Position numbers and translations under genes: made by a program. Below the pieces are notes generated by a model that was not told where the DNA came from, did no database searches, and was given only the letters and a program-made list of their open reading frames with translations. From Cyanosarcina radialis HA8281-LM2 (lineage in GTDB: Bacteria; Cyanobacteriota; Cyanobacteriia; Cyanobacteriales; CCAP-1448): a stretch of DNA of 64,000 nucleotides. The stretch is from assembly GCA_019359615.1 (NCBI GenBank), contig JAHHHA010000020.1, forward strand, positions 51,963-115,962, in the 5' to 3' direction. This document shows positions 42,146-51,058 of the stretch, in pieces (the first letter of the stretch is position 1; each line of letters begins with the position of its first letter).

Positions 42146-43252
42146 GTGATTGGTGTAGCATTAGTAGGTACTGGATTTGGCGAGAAAGTTCAAATCCCTG
42201 CGTTTCGAGATTGCCCGCAGACTCAGGTAGTGGCGGTTTATCATCGAGATTTAGAGCGAGCCAAAGCGATCGCTTCTGCCCATAATATCCCTCATGCGGG
42301 CGATCGCTTAGAAGATATCGTTTCCCTGCCAGATGTTGTCGGGGTGAGTATTGCCACGCCGCCGTTTCTCCACTACGAAATGGCAAAAACCGTGCTGCAA
42401 GCTGGCAAACATCTTTTGTTAGAAAAACCCATAACTCTCGACGCGAGCGAGGCGCGAGAACTTTACCATTTAGCTACCGCCAAGAATTTAATCGCCGCTG
42501 TCGATTTTGAATTTCGGTTCGTTCCAGCTTGGCGGCGGTTTGCCGAACTGCTATCGGAAGGATATGTCGGCCATAAGCGTTTGATTAAAATCGATTGGCT
42601 AGTCTCAAGTCGTGCCGATCCATCGCGTCCTTGGAATTGGTACGCGCAGAAAGAACGAGGGGGAGGAGTTTTAGGCGCTATCGGTTCCCACGCTTTCGAT
42701 TACATTAAGTGGCTGTTTGGCGATATTAAACGTTTGAGCGCCAGGTTGAGTACCTCGATACCTGCGAGGGTGTTTCCAGAGACGGGGGAAATGCGACCTG
42801 TAGATGCCGACGATACTTGCATGATGATGTTAGAGTTAGCCGATCGAGTTCCCTGTCAAGTCGCACTCAGTTCGGTAACTTATCAAGGGCGAGGGCATTG
42901 GGTAGAAGTATACGGCGATCGCGGCACTTTAATTTTAGGTAGCGACAATCAAAAAGATTATATCCACGGTTTTCGCCTCTGGGGAGCTACGGCGGGCAAA
43001 CCGCTAGTCGAACTAGAAATTCCCAACCGACTGATCTTTGCTAGAGATTATGCCGATGGCAGAATTGCCCCTTTTATTGAAGTAGTCGATCGATGGGTGC
43101 AAGGAATCGAGCGTGGAGAAAGAATCGCGCCTTCACTTTTAGAAGGGGTTTATTCTCAGTTGTTAATGGATTTAACCCATCAATCTCATGAATCGAACTG
43201 TTGGGTAGACGTGCCAGATTTAGAAGCATTTCTGGCAAATACTCGATCGTGA
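42146..43252 (+). CDS. Gfo/Idh/MocA family oxidoreductase
   Basis: This 368-residue NAD(P)-dependent oxidoreductase begins at GTG 42146 with the Rossmann motif VALVGTGFGEKVQIPAF. The family signature EKPITLDASEARELYHLA (dinucleotide-binding Lys in EKP) is near residue 95, and the middle domain has DWLVSSRADPSRPWNWYAQKERGGGVLGAIGSHAFDYIKWLFG with the catalytic His in GSHAFD. Substrates in this family are sugars, inositols or amino sugars; which one is unclear. It stands alone on the plus strand. Confidence 0.92.
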   Translation: MIGVALVGTGFGEKVQIPAFRDCPQTQVVAVYHRDLERAKAIASAHNIPHAGDRLEDIVSLPDVVGVSIATPPFLHYEMAKTVLQAGKHLLLEKPITLDASEARELYHLATAKNLIAAVDFEFRFVPAWRRFAELLSEGYVGHKRLIKIDWLVSSRADPSRPWNWYAQKERGGGVLGAIGSHAFDYIKWLFGDIKRLSARLSTSIPARVFPETGEMRPVDADDTCMMMLELADRVPCQVALSSVTYQGRGHWVEVYGDRGTLILGSDNQKDYIHGFRLWGATAGKPLVELEIPNRLIFARDYADGRIAPFIEVVDRWVQGIERGERIAPSLLEGVYSQLLMDLTHQSHESNCWVDVPDLEAFLANTRS

Positions 43253-43329
43253 AATAATTAGCTGACAGTGATAAATTCTCGTCAGATCGAACTCTTGCTA
43301 AGCTACTAGTTAATTTAAAAACATTGGTA

Positions 43330-44721
43330 TCATCGCCGATCGTGCCAAGTTATAAAATCTAAACTGACAAAATCTTCTCGTCGAACTCCATAGAAGCGGG
43401 TCAAGGTGTAAAGCGTCAGCCAAGACATTTGCTGGCTTTCCAAAAAGTCGAAGGTAAACTTATAGACCTTTTGAATGCTTTGCGCTTTTACTTGACGAAG
43501 TTGAGAGTTAAATACTAGACGGAGATGGCTAGCTTCATCTTCTTTATATTTCAATTCTTCAACGAGGATGCCATTATCCCAAACAGAATAATAGATGTCG
43601 TATTCATCTTCGCTGACTCCAAACAAAATGATGCGAGTTTGCAGTTGCTCCGACAGATGTTGTCCTTGAATTTCCCAATTCCAATTAGGTGGGCTGTGGC
43701 TCTCAAAGGTGTCAATGTTGAGAAACCAGGCATCTGTAATTACACTCCACTCTTGCTGTTGTAACTGAAAAGCCAACAAACCTTCTCCCGCTGTCTTACC
43801 GCCGTAAACATCTCGTTGTAATTGCCCGCCATTTTGCACTAATACAGCTTCAACTGCATCTAACGGTGCTTTTACTAGCAGACCTTCAGCCTTATCTGTA
43901 TAGAGGAAAGATTGATAATCGTGATGATGATAATCTTTATCAAAGTTGAGGGCATCGGTCAGACTCATGTGGGGTGGTGGCAGATTGGCAATAGGCGATG
44001 GAAAAATTTTCACTCTTACCAAGTCCAACCTGACAAAATCTGCCCGTGGGATTCCATCCAACCGTGCGAGGGCATAAAGACTCAGCCAAGACACTTGCTG
44101 CTTTTCTAAAAAGTCTAAAAAAAGCAGACCGAAATCCTTAATCTCTTGGGCTGCTGGGTCGCGAAGTTGCGAGTTAAATACTTGAGGACGACGAGGTATA
44201 GGAGGAGAGTCCATATCGCACTCTTCCTCTAGATCTGGATCTTCTCCTTCGTCGTATTTCAACTCTTCAACGAGGATGCCATTATCCCAAACTGAGTAAT
44301 CGGTTGTACCCCCTGTATCGCTGGTTCCAAATAGAATAGTACGAGTTGGCAGTCGCTCTGACAATTTTCGGGCTTGCCTTTCCCAATTCCAACTCCTTGG
44401 GGCATAGCTCTTAAATCCTTTCATATGCAGATACCAAGCATCAGTAATGACAGTCCACTCTTGATCCTGTAACTGCAAAACCAACAAACCTGCTTCCTCA
44501 GTCGTTCCATCGTAAACCTCTCGTTCCACCTGTCCGCCGCCTTCAATCAAGATCGATTCAACCGCATCTAATGATGCCTTGACTAGAAGACCTTCTACAT
44601 TGGTATCGGCGTAACATCCCCAATCTGCGGCCATCAATTCCTGGTCAAAATTGTTTCTCACCTCGCTCATACTTGCATCAGGTGGCGGGAAAATACAATT
44701 AGATTCAGGAAAAGAGTTCAT
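43330..44721 (-). CDS. Two-domain member of an unnamed paralogue family (fused tandem duplicate)
   Basis: Starting at ATG 44721 (MNSFPESNCIFPPPDASMSE), this is 463 residues and two copies of one domain. Copy 1 (about 20-235) has EGLLVKASLDAVESILI, EWTVITDAWYLHMKGF, KLSERLPTRTILFGTSDTGG, YSVWDNGILVEELKYDEGE, FNSQLRD and FVRLDLV. Copy 2 (about 265-463) has EGLLVKAPLDAVEAVLV, EWSVITDAWFLNIDTF, HLSEQLQTRIILFGVSE, YSVWDNGILVEELKYKEDE, FNSQLRQ and FVSLDFITWHD. Between them, IANLPPPHMSLTDALNFDKD (around residue 252) echoes the N-terminal leader of the neighbouring single-domain gene, so two former genes appear fused in frame. No signal peptide or membrane segment; acidic overall. Function unknown. 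Confidence 0.85.
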   Translation of the reverse strand: MNSFPESNCIFPPPDASMSEVRNNFDQELMAADWGCYADTNVEGLLVKASLDAVESILIEGGGQVEREVYDGTTEEAGLLVLQLQDQEWTVITDAWYLHMKGFKSYAPRSWNWERQARKLSERLPTRTILFGTSDTGGTTDYSVWDNGILVEELKYDEGEDPDLEEECDMDSPPIPRRPQVFNSQLRDPAAQEIKDFGLLFLDFLEKQQVSWLSLYALARLDGIPRADFVRLDLVRVKIFPSPIANLPPPHMSLTDALNFDKDYHHHDYQSFLYTDKAEGLLVKAPLDAVEAVLVQNGGQLQRDVYGGKTAGEGLLAFQLQQQEWSVITDAWFLNIDTFESHSPPNWNWEIQGQHLSEQLQTRIILFGVSEDEYDIYYSVWDNGILVEELKYKEDEASHLRLVFNSQLRQVKAQSIQKVYKFTFDFLESQQMSWLTLYTLTRFYGVRREDFVSLDFITWHDRR

Positions 44722-44801
44722 CGATCTATCCTCAAGGTAAAGCGAGAAATCGAAACCTGAGCATCTGACCCTATTCATGCTCTTATTTGTTCGTTCTACA
44801 C

Positions 44802-45521
44802 TTAGTCGTGCCAACTCACAAAGTCTAACCTAACAAAATCTTTTCGCCGGATTCCACGTAAGCGCGTCAGGGCATAAAGACTTAACCAAGATACTTGCTG
44901 GCTTTCTAAAAAGTCGAAAATAAGCAGATCGATATCCTCAATAACTTGGGCTGCTGGGTTGCGAAGTTGCGAGTTAAAAACTTGAGGACGACAAGGTATA
45001 GGAGGAGAGTCTATATTGATGTCTTCCTTTTGATTAGGATCTTCGGCCTCGTCGTATTTCAACTCTTCAACGAGGATGCCATTGTCCCAAACTGAGTAAT
45101 CGGTTGTGCCTCCTGTATCGCTAGCTCCAAGTAAGATAGTGCGGGTTTGCAGTCGCTCTGACAGATTTTGAGCTTGAAATTCTATACTCCAACTCCTTGA
45201 AGCATAGCTCTTAAATGCGTCAATATGCAGATACCAGGCATCAGTAATGACAGTCCAGTCTTGATGCTGCAACTGCAAAACCAACAAACCTGGTTCCTCA
45301 GCCGTTCCATCATAAACATCTCGTTCTACCTGCCCGCCATCTTCAATTAAGAGGGACTCAACTGTGTCTAAGGGGGCCCTGACTAGAAGACCTTCAACGT
45401 TGGTATCGGCGTAACATACCCAATTTCCTGGCATCAATTCCTGGTCAATATTGTTTTTGACCTCGCTCATACTCATATTGGGTGGAGGTAAATTCCAATT
45501 AGATTCAGGAAAATAGTTCAT
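44802..45521 (-). CDS. Single-domain member of the same unnamed paralogue family
   Basis: This 239-residue protein (MNYFPESNWNLPPPNMSMSE, VKNNIDQELMPGNW) is nearly collinear with the first half of the downstream two-domain protein. Shared blocks are EGLLVRAPLDTVESLLIEDGGQVERDVYDG, DWTVITDAWYLHIDAF, NLSERLQTRTILLGASDTGGTTDYSVWDNGILVEELKYDE and FNSQLRNPAAQVIED, ending FVRLDFVSWHD. Tandem placement on the same strand with an 80-bp gap indicates a recent duplication. A more distant relative lies at 7374-8027. The family seems cytosolic, with a lone W/D-rich core and no catalytic motif I can name. Confidence 0.85.
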   Translation of the reverse strand: MNYFPESNWNLPPPNMSMSEVKNNIDQELMPGNWVCYADTNVEGLLVRAPLDTVESLLIEDGGQVERDVYDGTAEEPGLLVLQLQHQDWTVITDAWYLHIDAFKSYASRSWSIEFQAQNLSERLQTRTILLGASDTGGTTDYSVWDNGILVEELKYDEAEDPNQKEDINIDSPPIPCRPQVFNSQLRNPAAQVIEDIDLLIFDFLESQQVSWLSLYALTRLRGIRRKDFVRLDFVSWHD

Positions 45522-45590
45522 TAATCTATCCTCATTAGCACAAAACTTTTTCCGGCAACACCATAACCTAGTAGCGCATCTAGATTAATC

Positions 45591-45696
45591 AGGACTTATG
45601 CAGTCCCCTTAAAAAGGGGGAGTCTAGAAGATTTTAGGCGATTAAGTTCGGGGGTTAGGGGGGATCTGGGTTTGAAACTTCAAGTGCGTAAGTCCT
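45591..45696. mobile_element. 106-bp MITE-like element with AGGACTTA(T/C)GCA ends
   Basis: The ends are AGGACTTATGCA (45591-45602) and TGCGTAAGTCCT (45685-45696), a 12-bp terminal inverted repeat with one mismatch. ATTAAT occurs just outside both ends (45583-45588 area and 45697-45702), a possible target duplication. The inside has CCCCTT...AAGGGGG and GTTCGGGGGTTAGGGGGG stretches and no frame. The same terminal motif occurs at 12444-12495 and about 41085. It lies in the 266-bp gap before the secreted-protein gene. Confidence 0.75.
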
Positions 45697-45787
45697 ATTA
45701 ATTGGTGGTATTGAGGTAACGATCTTCCAAGGATTCAACCAGTTTTTACCCAAGATTCTAGACTAGATGCACTACTGGAACTGCGAT

Positions 45788-47305
45788 CTACTGCCTTCGC
45801 TCCGGTATGGTTAAGACTAGGGGACGACTGACGGGGTAAGGACTGGTAGCTCCAGGAATATATTCTAGAAAATCTGGTCTAGTGAGATTGAGGGGAATAG
45901 CGTTTCCCATCTGCAAGGTTTTGTAGGCATCATCTCCTTGTACGTTACTAGGTTTACAAGCTACAGCTTGCCAAACTTCAACAGGGGTAAAAGGCACACC
46001 AGGAGTCATCCCTGAGTAATTGAGCACGGGTTGAGCAATTTTTGAATCAGCAGTTGTCAGAAGGAGAAGTGTAGGTGTAATACGTTCGCTCTTTGGTAAA
46101 GGGCTTTTAGCTGTCGAAGAATAATGACTTAGGTAATCGAGGAAACCAAGTACTTGCCATTTGGATGTGTTAAGTTGAATGACGTTACTTTCTGAATAAG
46201 CTTTGGCATCCACAAAGATGGTGTTTGGGAAAAATTTGAACTTAACAGGTATTAGCTCGCCTAGTACGAGAGTTAAAACCACTCCAAATCCAACTGAATC
46301 TGGCTCCAATTCTATCAATCCTTGCATGCTCTTCTTTCTTCGTTCTGGCGATTTAAAGGGATTAGGGCTGGGTGGTTTAAACTTTCCCATATAAGTACTT
46401 TGAAGGGCAAAGATCTCGAACCCGTCAGCAATTTGTCTCCGGGTAGCATTCTTGTCGATCTTCTTTGCTATGACGTTAAGAGTTGGTTTCGTTACTGGCG
46501 TGCCAATACCCAGACAAGATAGTTGAGCAACTGAAGGAAGCGCTGGAACTGGCTCAGTAACACTGGGGTTTAACGAGCCGTCGTCTGGTGGTGGGTAAAG
46601 CGGTATGACCTTAACGTCGAAATCAGGCTGATTAGTTGCTGTAGCACTATTAGTAGGACTAGCAGGTGGTCTGCCCAGCCGATATTGTTTAATGTTATAC
46701 GCTCGCGTGAAACAAACATTATCAATCGCAAAACCAGCCGGATCGCTTCCAATCGCCTCGATCCGCCACTTAGCAATCTGCTTAATCCTGTTGCCAACCG
46801 GAGCCACAACAAACCTTTGAATGCCTAAACCCGTGTTGGTTTGCCGTCCTAAAAGCTTACCATCTGCGTCATACCAACTTAAGCGGGTACTTCCTGCTTT
46901 GTCGAAGTAACCAGCATCAAGCTCAAAACCAATTACAAAAGGGGGCCCTTTTTTATCTTCTGGGTTGTCCCGCAGGGCAAAGTTGCCTTCAATAGCACCT
47001 TGGAATTGAGGCGTTCCCGAAAGCACGGGGCTAGTGGGGTTAGAACCATCCGTGGTAATAAAGGGAGCATTACCGCCAAAAATTATGCCACGCCTTTTGT
47101 ACTGAGTAGAGACGCTAGTGCCAACAGGTAATTCGCTAAACGTAATTGGTTGGCTACAAGATGGCGCTTGTGGTACAACCAGATTTTGTCGTGGAACTAT
47201 CCGAGGTGAAGTGCTGGGATTCCCGGATACCTGGGCATGAGCTAGTGGAGTTAACGCGCCAACTACGATCTCGACTACTAGAACTAAAGGTGCAAATCTC
47301 GTTAT
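45788..47305 (-). CDS. Secreted protein with PEP-like lectin fold, start codon missing (ATA)
   Basis: The longest frame with a usual start codon begins at GTG 47026 (412 residues), but the same frame continues upstream without stop for 93 codons and encodes a signal peptide (ATA-TRFAPLVLVVEIVVGALTPLAHAQ) and the start of a known secreted fold: ITFSELPVGTSVSTQYKRRG, IIFGGNAPFITTDGSNPTSP, then GFELDAGYFDKAGSTRLSWYDADGKLLG and GFAIDNVCF. An AGGAG lies 10 bases before the ATA codon at 47305-47303, where the ATG would be expected. The C-terminal 300 residues (from PASPTNSATATNQPDFDVKV) are of unknown type. Either the ATG mutated to ATA and the gene is a recent pseudogene, or a non-standard start is used. 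Coordinates include the ATA. Confidence 0.72.
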   Translation of the reverse strand: MTRFAPLVLVVEIVVGALTPLAHAQVSGNPSTSPRIVPRQNLVVPQAPSCSQPITFSELPVGTSVSTQYKRRGIIFGGNAPFITTDGSNPTSPVLSGTPQFQGAIEGNFALRDNPEDKKGPPFVIGFELDAGYFDKAGSTRLSWYDADGKLLGRQTNTGLGIQRFVVAPVGNRIKQIAKWRIEAIGSDPAGFAIDNVCFTRAYNIKQYRLGRPPASPTNSATATNQPDFDVKVIPLYPPPDDGSLNPSVTEPVPALPSVAQLSCLGIGTPVTKPTLNVIAKKIDKNATRRQIADGFEIFALQSTYMGKFKPPSPNPFKSPERRKKSMQGLIELEPDSVGFGVVLTLVLGELIPVKFKFFPNTIFVDAKAYSESNVIQLNTSKWQVLGFLDYLSHYSSTAKSPLPKSERITPTLLLLTTADSKIAQPVLNYSGMTPGVPFTPVEVWQAVACKPSNVQGDDAYKTLQMGNAIPLNLTRPDFLEYIPGATSPYPVSRPLVLTIPERRQ

Positions 47306-47343
47306 GGAGATTAAACTCCTATCAGATTTATTTTTATTTGAGC

Positions 47344-47374
47344 AAGTCGATTTTGGCTACGCCAAAATCGACTT
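47344..47374. repeat. 14-bp-arm hairpin upstream of the secreted-protein gene
   Basis: AAGTCGATTTTGGC (47344-47357), loop TAC, GCCAAAATCGACTT (47361-47374). It is a perfect stem in the 307-bp gap between the secreted-protein gene and the radical SAM gene (47306-47612), about 40 bp upstream of the ATA codon. It may be a regulatory hairpin or an interspersed palindrome. The rest of the gap shows AGCTTTTTTTCGCTTTTTC-like T-rich sequence and no gene. Confidence 0.7.
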
Positions 47375-47612
47375 CTGAAGCCAGTTGAACTTAGAATGCA
47401 GCATAAACTTTCACCATTTTCTGATGCTTGCAACCTTGACCCTTGCGATCGCAGTTGTAGAATAGCAAATTAATACTCTTACAGTAGTTAATTATTTTCT
47501 AAGTTTTGGCTAACATTCGTTTATTTAAGCTTTTTTTCGCTTTTTCAAGCATAATAGCCCAAGTCCATTGAAATGGACTAAGCTCACCAGAGGCGATCGA
47601 GTCTTCTTTACT

Positions 47613-50402
47613 TTATGAAATAATTAGCTGACAGCGATGAGTGCTTACCAAATCAAACTCTCGATCGGCTACTCGTTCTAACATAAATACGACTTGCTCT
47701 GGTCGCAACATATTGCCGTCATTATGACAGCTACCGATGTAACGTAAAACTACCTCTTCTGATTCTAGGTATTTCTGCGGTTCGACGATTTCTAATTCAA
47801 ACAAGCGATCGCGTAAATTGACCTGTTTTTTCTTGCCAGATTTAGTTGTATGCTCTTGCCAGATCTCCTCGCTAGCTTTAACTGCCTCAATCCAACTTTG
47901 CCAGTCGAGAAGTGTTAAGTGTTGAGTGTTGAGTGTTGAGTTTTCAGCAAGAGCAGCCGATCGATCGCTTTCAGTAGAACCGAGTGCAGGTTCCTGAATC
48001 GCTACTGTAATTAAATACTCTGCTTTCTCTAACGCCTGGGTAGCTGAGGGCGCTTTCAGATCGATTTCTTCTCCCCGATATATCGGCAGATCTGAGGGTA
48101 GTTGAGCCGCCAACTGATGTTGGAAGGATTCTAGATCGATCGATTGAGTTAATTCAAAGTCTACAATCTCCCCGCTGCTGGTAGCGCCCAAAGGCAAAGC
48201 ATTAGCGATCGCAATTCGGGGCATGGGGTGATAGCCGCCAGTAAAACTCACTGGCAAGGAGGCCCGACGGACGGCGCGATCGAACAAGCGGATTAAATCT
48301 AAATGGCTCACTAGCGCCATATCTCCTTGCTTGCCAAACCAAACTCGCAGCCGCTGAACTTTTTCTGTATTGGGCGTGAAGTGTCCGGTAAATTCTGGGA
48401 TGGGCAAAGGTGGAACGACCACATTATGACCGAAATCAGTACCGCAAACCCCGCAGTGCGAACAACCCTCAAACGAACAATCGGGAACTGTCGCCGCCGC
48501 CAAGGCCCTCTGCAAGTCAGCTTTCAACCACTGCTTGTCGATCCCTGTATCGATATGATCCCAAGGTAAGGGAACATCTAACGAGTTCGGAGTTCGGAGT
48601 TCGGAGTTCGGAGTTTTAAATTCTCCACCCTCTCCCTCAAACAAGTTCCACTCGCCATTTTCGACTTGGCGATACTTCCAACTCAGATCGGCTCGATCGA
48701 TCGCTTGCTCCCAAGCCGCAAATGCCCGATCTAAACTGTCGTACCAAGAATCCATGCCCGCGCCTAGTTCCCAAGCGCTATGAATTACAGGGGCTAAAGA
48801 TCGATCGCCTCTGCCGATGAAATCTTCCATCGCTGAAATGCGAACGTCGGTGAAGTTAGCTTTAACTCCCTTTATCCGGCGAAATTCTTGCTTGAGTAAC
48901 TCTTGCTTGCGTTCAAACTCAGCCTTAGCTACCGAATGCCATTGAAAGGGCGTATGAGGTTTGGGCGTGAAGTTAGAGATAGTCAGGGTAAATCCTAAAG
49001 GCCTCCGTCCGGGAGTCCGGCATTCTTGCTGCAACCAGCGCACGGTTTCCGCAATGCCCACAACATCGACATCGGTTTCACCTGGCAAACCGATCATGAA
49101 GTAGAGTTTGACCTTATCCCAGCCTCGATCGTAAGCGGTTTTCACTCCTCTGAGGAGTTCTTCATTGGTTAACCCCTTGTTGATAATATCCCGCATTCGT
49201 TGGGTTCCGGCTTCAGGAGCGAAAGTCAAACCGCTTTGTCGCATCCCACCGATGATGTTGGCAATATTATCGTCAAATCGATCGACCCGCTGGCTGGGTA
49301 GAGATAGGGAAATATTTTCGTTTTTGAGGCGGTTTTTAATTTCCATGCCCACCGCTGGCAGGGAGAGGTAATCGGAACAACTCAAAGACAGCAGGGAAAA
49401 TTCGTTATAACCAGTTGCCCGCATTCCCCGTTCGATCGCGTTTACTACTTCCTCTGGTTCTACGTCCCTGGCTGGGCGAGTCAGCATTCCTGGCTGGCAA
49501 AAACGACAGCCGCGAGTGCAACCCCGTCGAATTTCAATCGTGAGGCGATCGTGAACGGTTTCGACGTAGGGCACTAAGCCGATAGAATAAGCTGGCATCG
49601 GCGCTGCCACCCGTCTGAGAATGCTTTCTGGCACGTCTGGCCGGTTGGGACGAACCGAGCCATCAGCAGCCATATCGTAGAACTGCGGGACGTAAACTCC
49701 TGGAATGAGAGATAAATCCAGCAGTAATTCTTCTCGGCTCAATCCTGCGGCTTTACCTTCTTCTATAACTAAACCAATCTCTGGTAGCAGTTCTTCCCCA
49801 TCCCCCAAGGCAAAAAAGTCAAAAAAGTCGGCATAAGGTTCGGGGTTCGACGTTGCCGTTTGCCCGCCAGCGAAGATTAGGGGGTAGGAAGAGGGCGAGA
49901 CAGGAGAGGCAGGGGCAGCAGGGGAGGCAGAGGAAGATAACAAACTATCCTGTGTTTCCTCTTTTTGACTTTTGACTTTTGACTTTTGACTTTTAGACCT
50001 TTCTCTCCATGTCAAAGGAATGCCCGCTAAATCGAGCATTTCCAAGATATTGGTGGCTCCCAACTCATAGCTGAGGCTGAAGCCTAAAATATCGAAATCG
50101 GTTACAGGACGGCGAGACTCAACCGCAAATAAGGGGGTTTGCGTCTGTCTCAGTTTCGCCGCCAAGTCGGGGGCAGGCAAGTAGGCGCGATCGCATAATT
50201 GCCTGGGCTGGGCATTCAAAATGTTGTAAAGAATGATGTGTCCCAGATTAGAAGCACCGACTTCATAAATTTCTGGATAAGTCAGTACCCAACGGACATT
50301 AGCTGCTTCCCAAGGCTTATGGACAGCACCTAACTCATTTCCCAGATAACGGGCTGGTTTGAGGATATCTGGCGTGAGTAATTGTTCAACTGCGACTGTC
50401 AC
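47613..50402 (-). CDS. Radical SAM protein (TIGR03960-like) with DUF2344 domain and three repeat insertions
   Basis: The start is preferred at GTG 50402 (MTVAVEQLLTPDILKPARYL), 929 residues; the frame from 50504 adds 34 repeat-derived residues. A B12-binding-like N-terminal region (FDILGFSLSYELGATNILEMLDLAGIPL) precedes the radical SAM cluster RRGCTRGCRFCQPG (C-x3-C-x2-C) and PEAGTQRMRDIINKGLTNEEL. The C-terminal DUF2344 domain has VSHLDLIRLFDRAVRRASLPVSFTGGYHPMPRI. Three spots are repeat-encoded: KSQKSKVKSQKEETQD then SSASPAAPASPVSPSS (49890-49998), FKTPNSELRTPNS (48581-48640) and NSTLNTQHLT (47909-47946). The family is linked to tRNA-type modification; the substrate is unproven. Confidence 0.92.
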   Translation of the reverse strand: MTVAVEQLLTPDILKPARYLGNELGAVHKPWEAANVRWVLTYPEIYEVGASNLGHIILYNILNAQPRQLCDRAYLPAPDLAAKLRQTQTPLFAVESRRPVTDFDILGFSLSYELGATNILEMLDLAGIPLTWRERSKSQKSKVKSQKEETQDSLLSSSASPAAPASPVSPSSYPLIFAGGQTATSNPEPYADFFDFFALGDGEELLPEIGLVIEEGKAAGLSREELLLDLSLIPGVYVPQFYDMAADGSVRPNRPDVPESILRRVAAPMPAYSIGLVPYVETVHDRLTIEIRRGCTRGCRFCQPGMLTRPARDVEPEEVVNAIERGMRATGYNEFSLLSLSCSDYLSLPAVGMEIKNRLKNENISLSLPSQRVDRFDDNIANIIGGMRQSGLTFAPEAGTQRMRDIINKGLTNEELLRGVKTAYDRGWDKVKLYFMIGLPGETDVDVVGIAETVRWLQQECRTPGRRPLGFTLTISNFTPKPHTPFQWHSVAKAEFERKQELLKQEFRRIKGVKANFTDVRISAMEDFIGRGDRSLAPVIHSAWELGAGMDSWYDSLDRAFAAWEQAIDRADLSWKYRQVENGEWNLFEGEGGEFKTPNSELRTPNSLDVPLPWDHIDTGIDKQWLKADLQRALAAATVPDCSFEGCSHCGVCGTDFGHNVVVPPLPIPEFTGHFTPNTEKVQRLRVWFGKQGDMALVSHLDLIRLFDRAVRRASLPVSFTGGYHPMPRIAIANALPLGATSSGEIVDFELTQSIDLESFQHQLAAQLPSDLPIYRGEEIDLKAPSATQALEKAEYLITVAIQEPALGSTESDRSAALAENSTLNTQHLTLLDWQSWIEAVKASEEIWQEHTTKSGKKKQVNLRDRLFELEIVEPQKYLESEEVVLRYIGSCHNDGNMLRPEQVVFMLERVADREFDLVSTHRCQLIIS

Positions 50403-50541
50403 TATAGATCTCGCCTCTCGTTTGCCACTAGGATAGACATCCTCCACTATAGCGAAGCCGAGGGGGAGAGGTAAGAGCGAAGAAGGGGGAGAGGGGGAAG
50501 ACAAGGGGGATTTTCCACTCCTGACCTCCTAAACTTCTTCT

Positions 50542-50859
50542 TTAAGCCATTGCCGTGGCAAAGGCTCGATCGTTCTCAAAGATCTCAAAGGCTAGATCGA
50601 GTTGGGTTAGCTCGAACACCATTCTTACTGCTGGGGCCACCGAGCAGATGCTCAAGTGCCGATCCAAACTTTTGGCTAGATTTAAAGCCGATACAAAGGC
50701 CATCAACCCAGCACTATCGATATATTCCACCTCGCTCAAATCGACCAATAAGATCGATACCTCTGGAGATGAAACGGCCGCGAGCAACTGGCGTTGAAAC
50801 TCATCAGCATTAGCGGCATTTACATGACTATTTTGCGGTCGGAAGATTAGAATTTGCAC
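50542..50859 (-). CDS. STAS-domain anti-sigma factor antagonist-like protein
   Basis: This 105-residue single STAS domain (MQILIFRPQNSHVNAANADE, then FQRQLLAAVSSPEVSILLVDLSEVEYIDSAGLMAFVSALNLAKSLDRHLSICSVAPAVRMVFELTQLDLAFEIFE) has the SpoIIAA-type phosphorylation segment YIDSAGLMAF (Ser near residue 51). Such proteins act in partner-switching regulation with an anti-sigma kinase. No partner kinase gene is adjacent. It is divergent from susA across an 873-bp gap. Confidence 0.92.
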   Translation of the reverse strand: MQILIFRPQNSHVNAANADEFQRQLLAAVSSPEVSILLVDLSEVEYIDSAGLMAFVSALNLAKSLDRHLSICSVAPAVRMVFELTQLDLAFEIFENDRAFATAMA

Positions 50860-51058
50860 ACTTCACTCCTGTTTCAGAATTAATTCAACACCCGTCTGCT
50901 AACTGCTAATTACTAGAAGATAACGCGCGATTTTAAAATCGGCTAGTCCTAAATAAACATTTTGGTAAAGATTTTTGTCATTTTTGGGCAAAAAGTATCA
51001 TAAGCTACTAAAGTTTTGTCGCCTTGGGGATGTTGTCCCCAATACTCAATGTCCATAA

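Noticed and set aside
47613..50504. Radical SAM gene start at 50504
   Set aside because: The first 34 residues are translated from a GGGGGAGAGG-type repeat; the family N-terminus fits GTG 50402.
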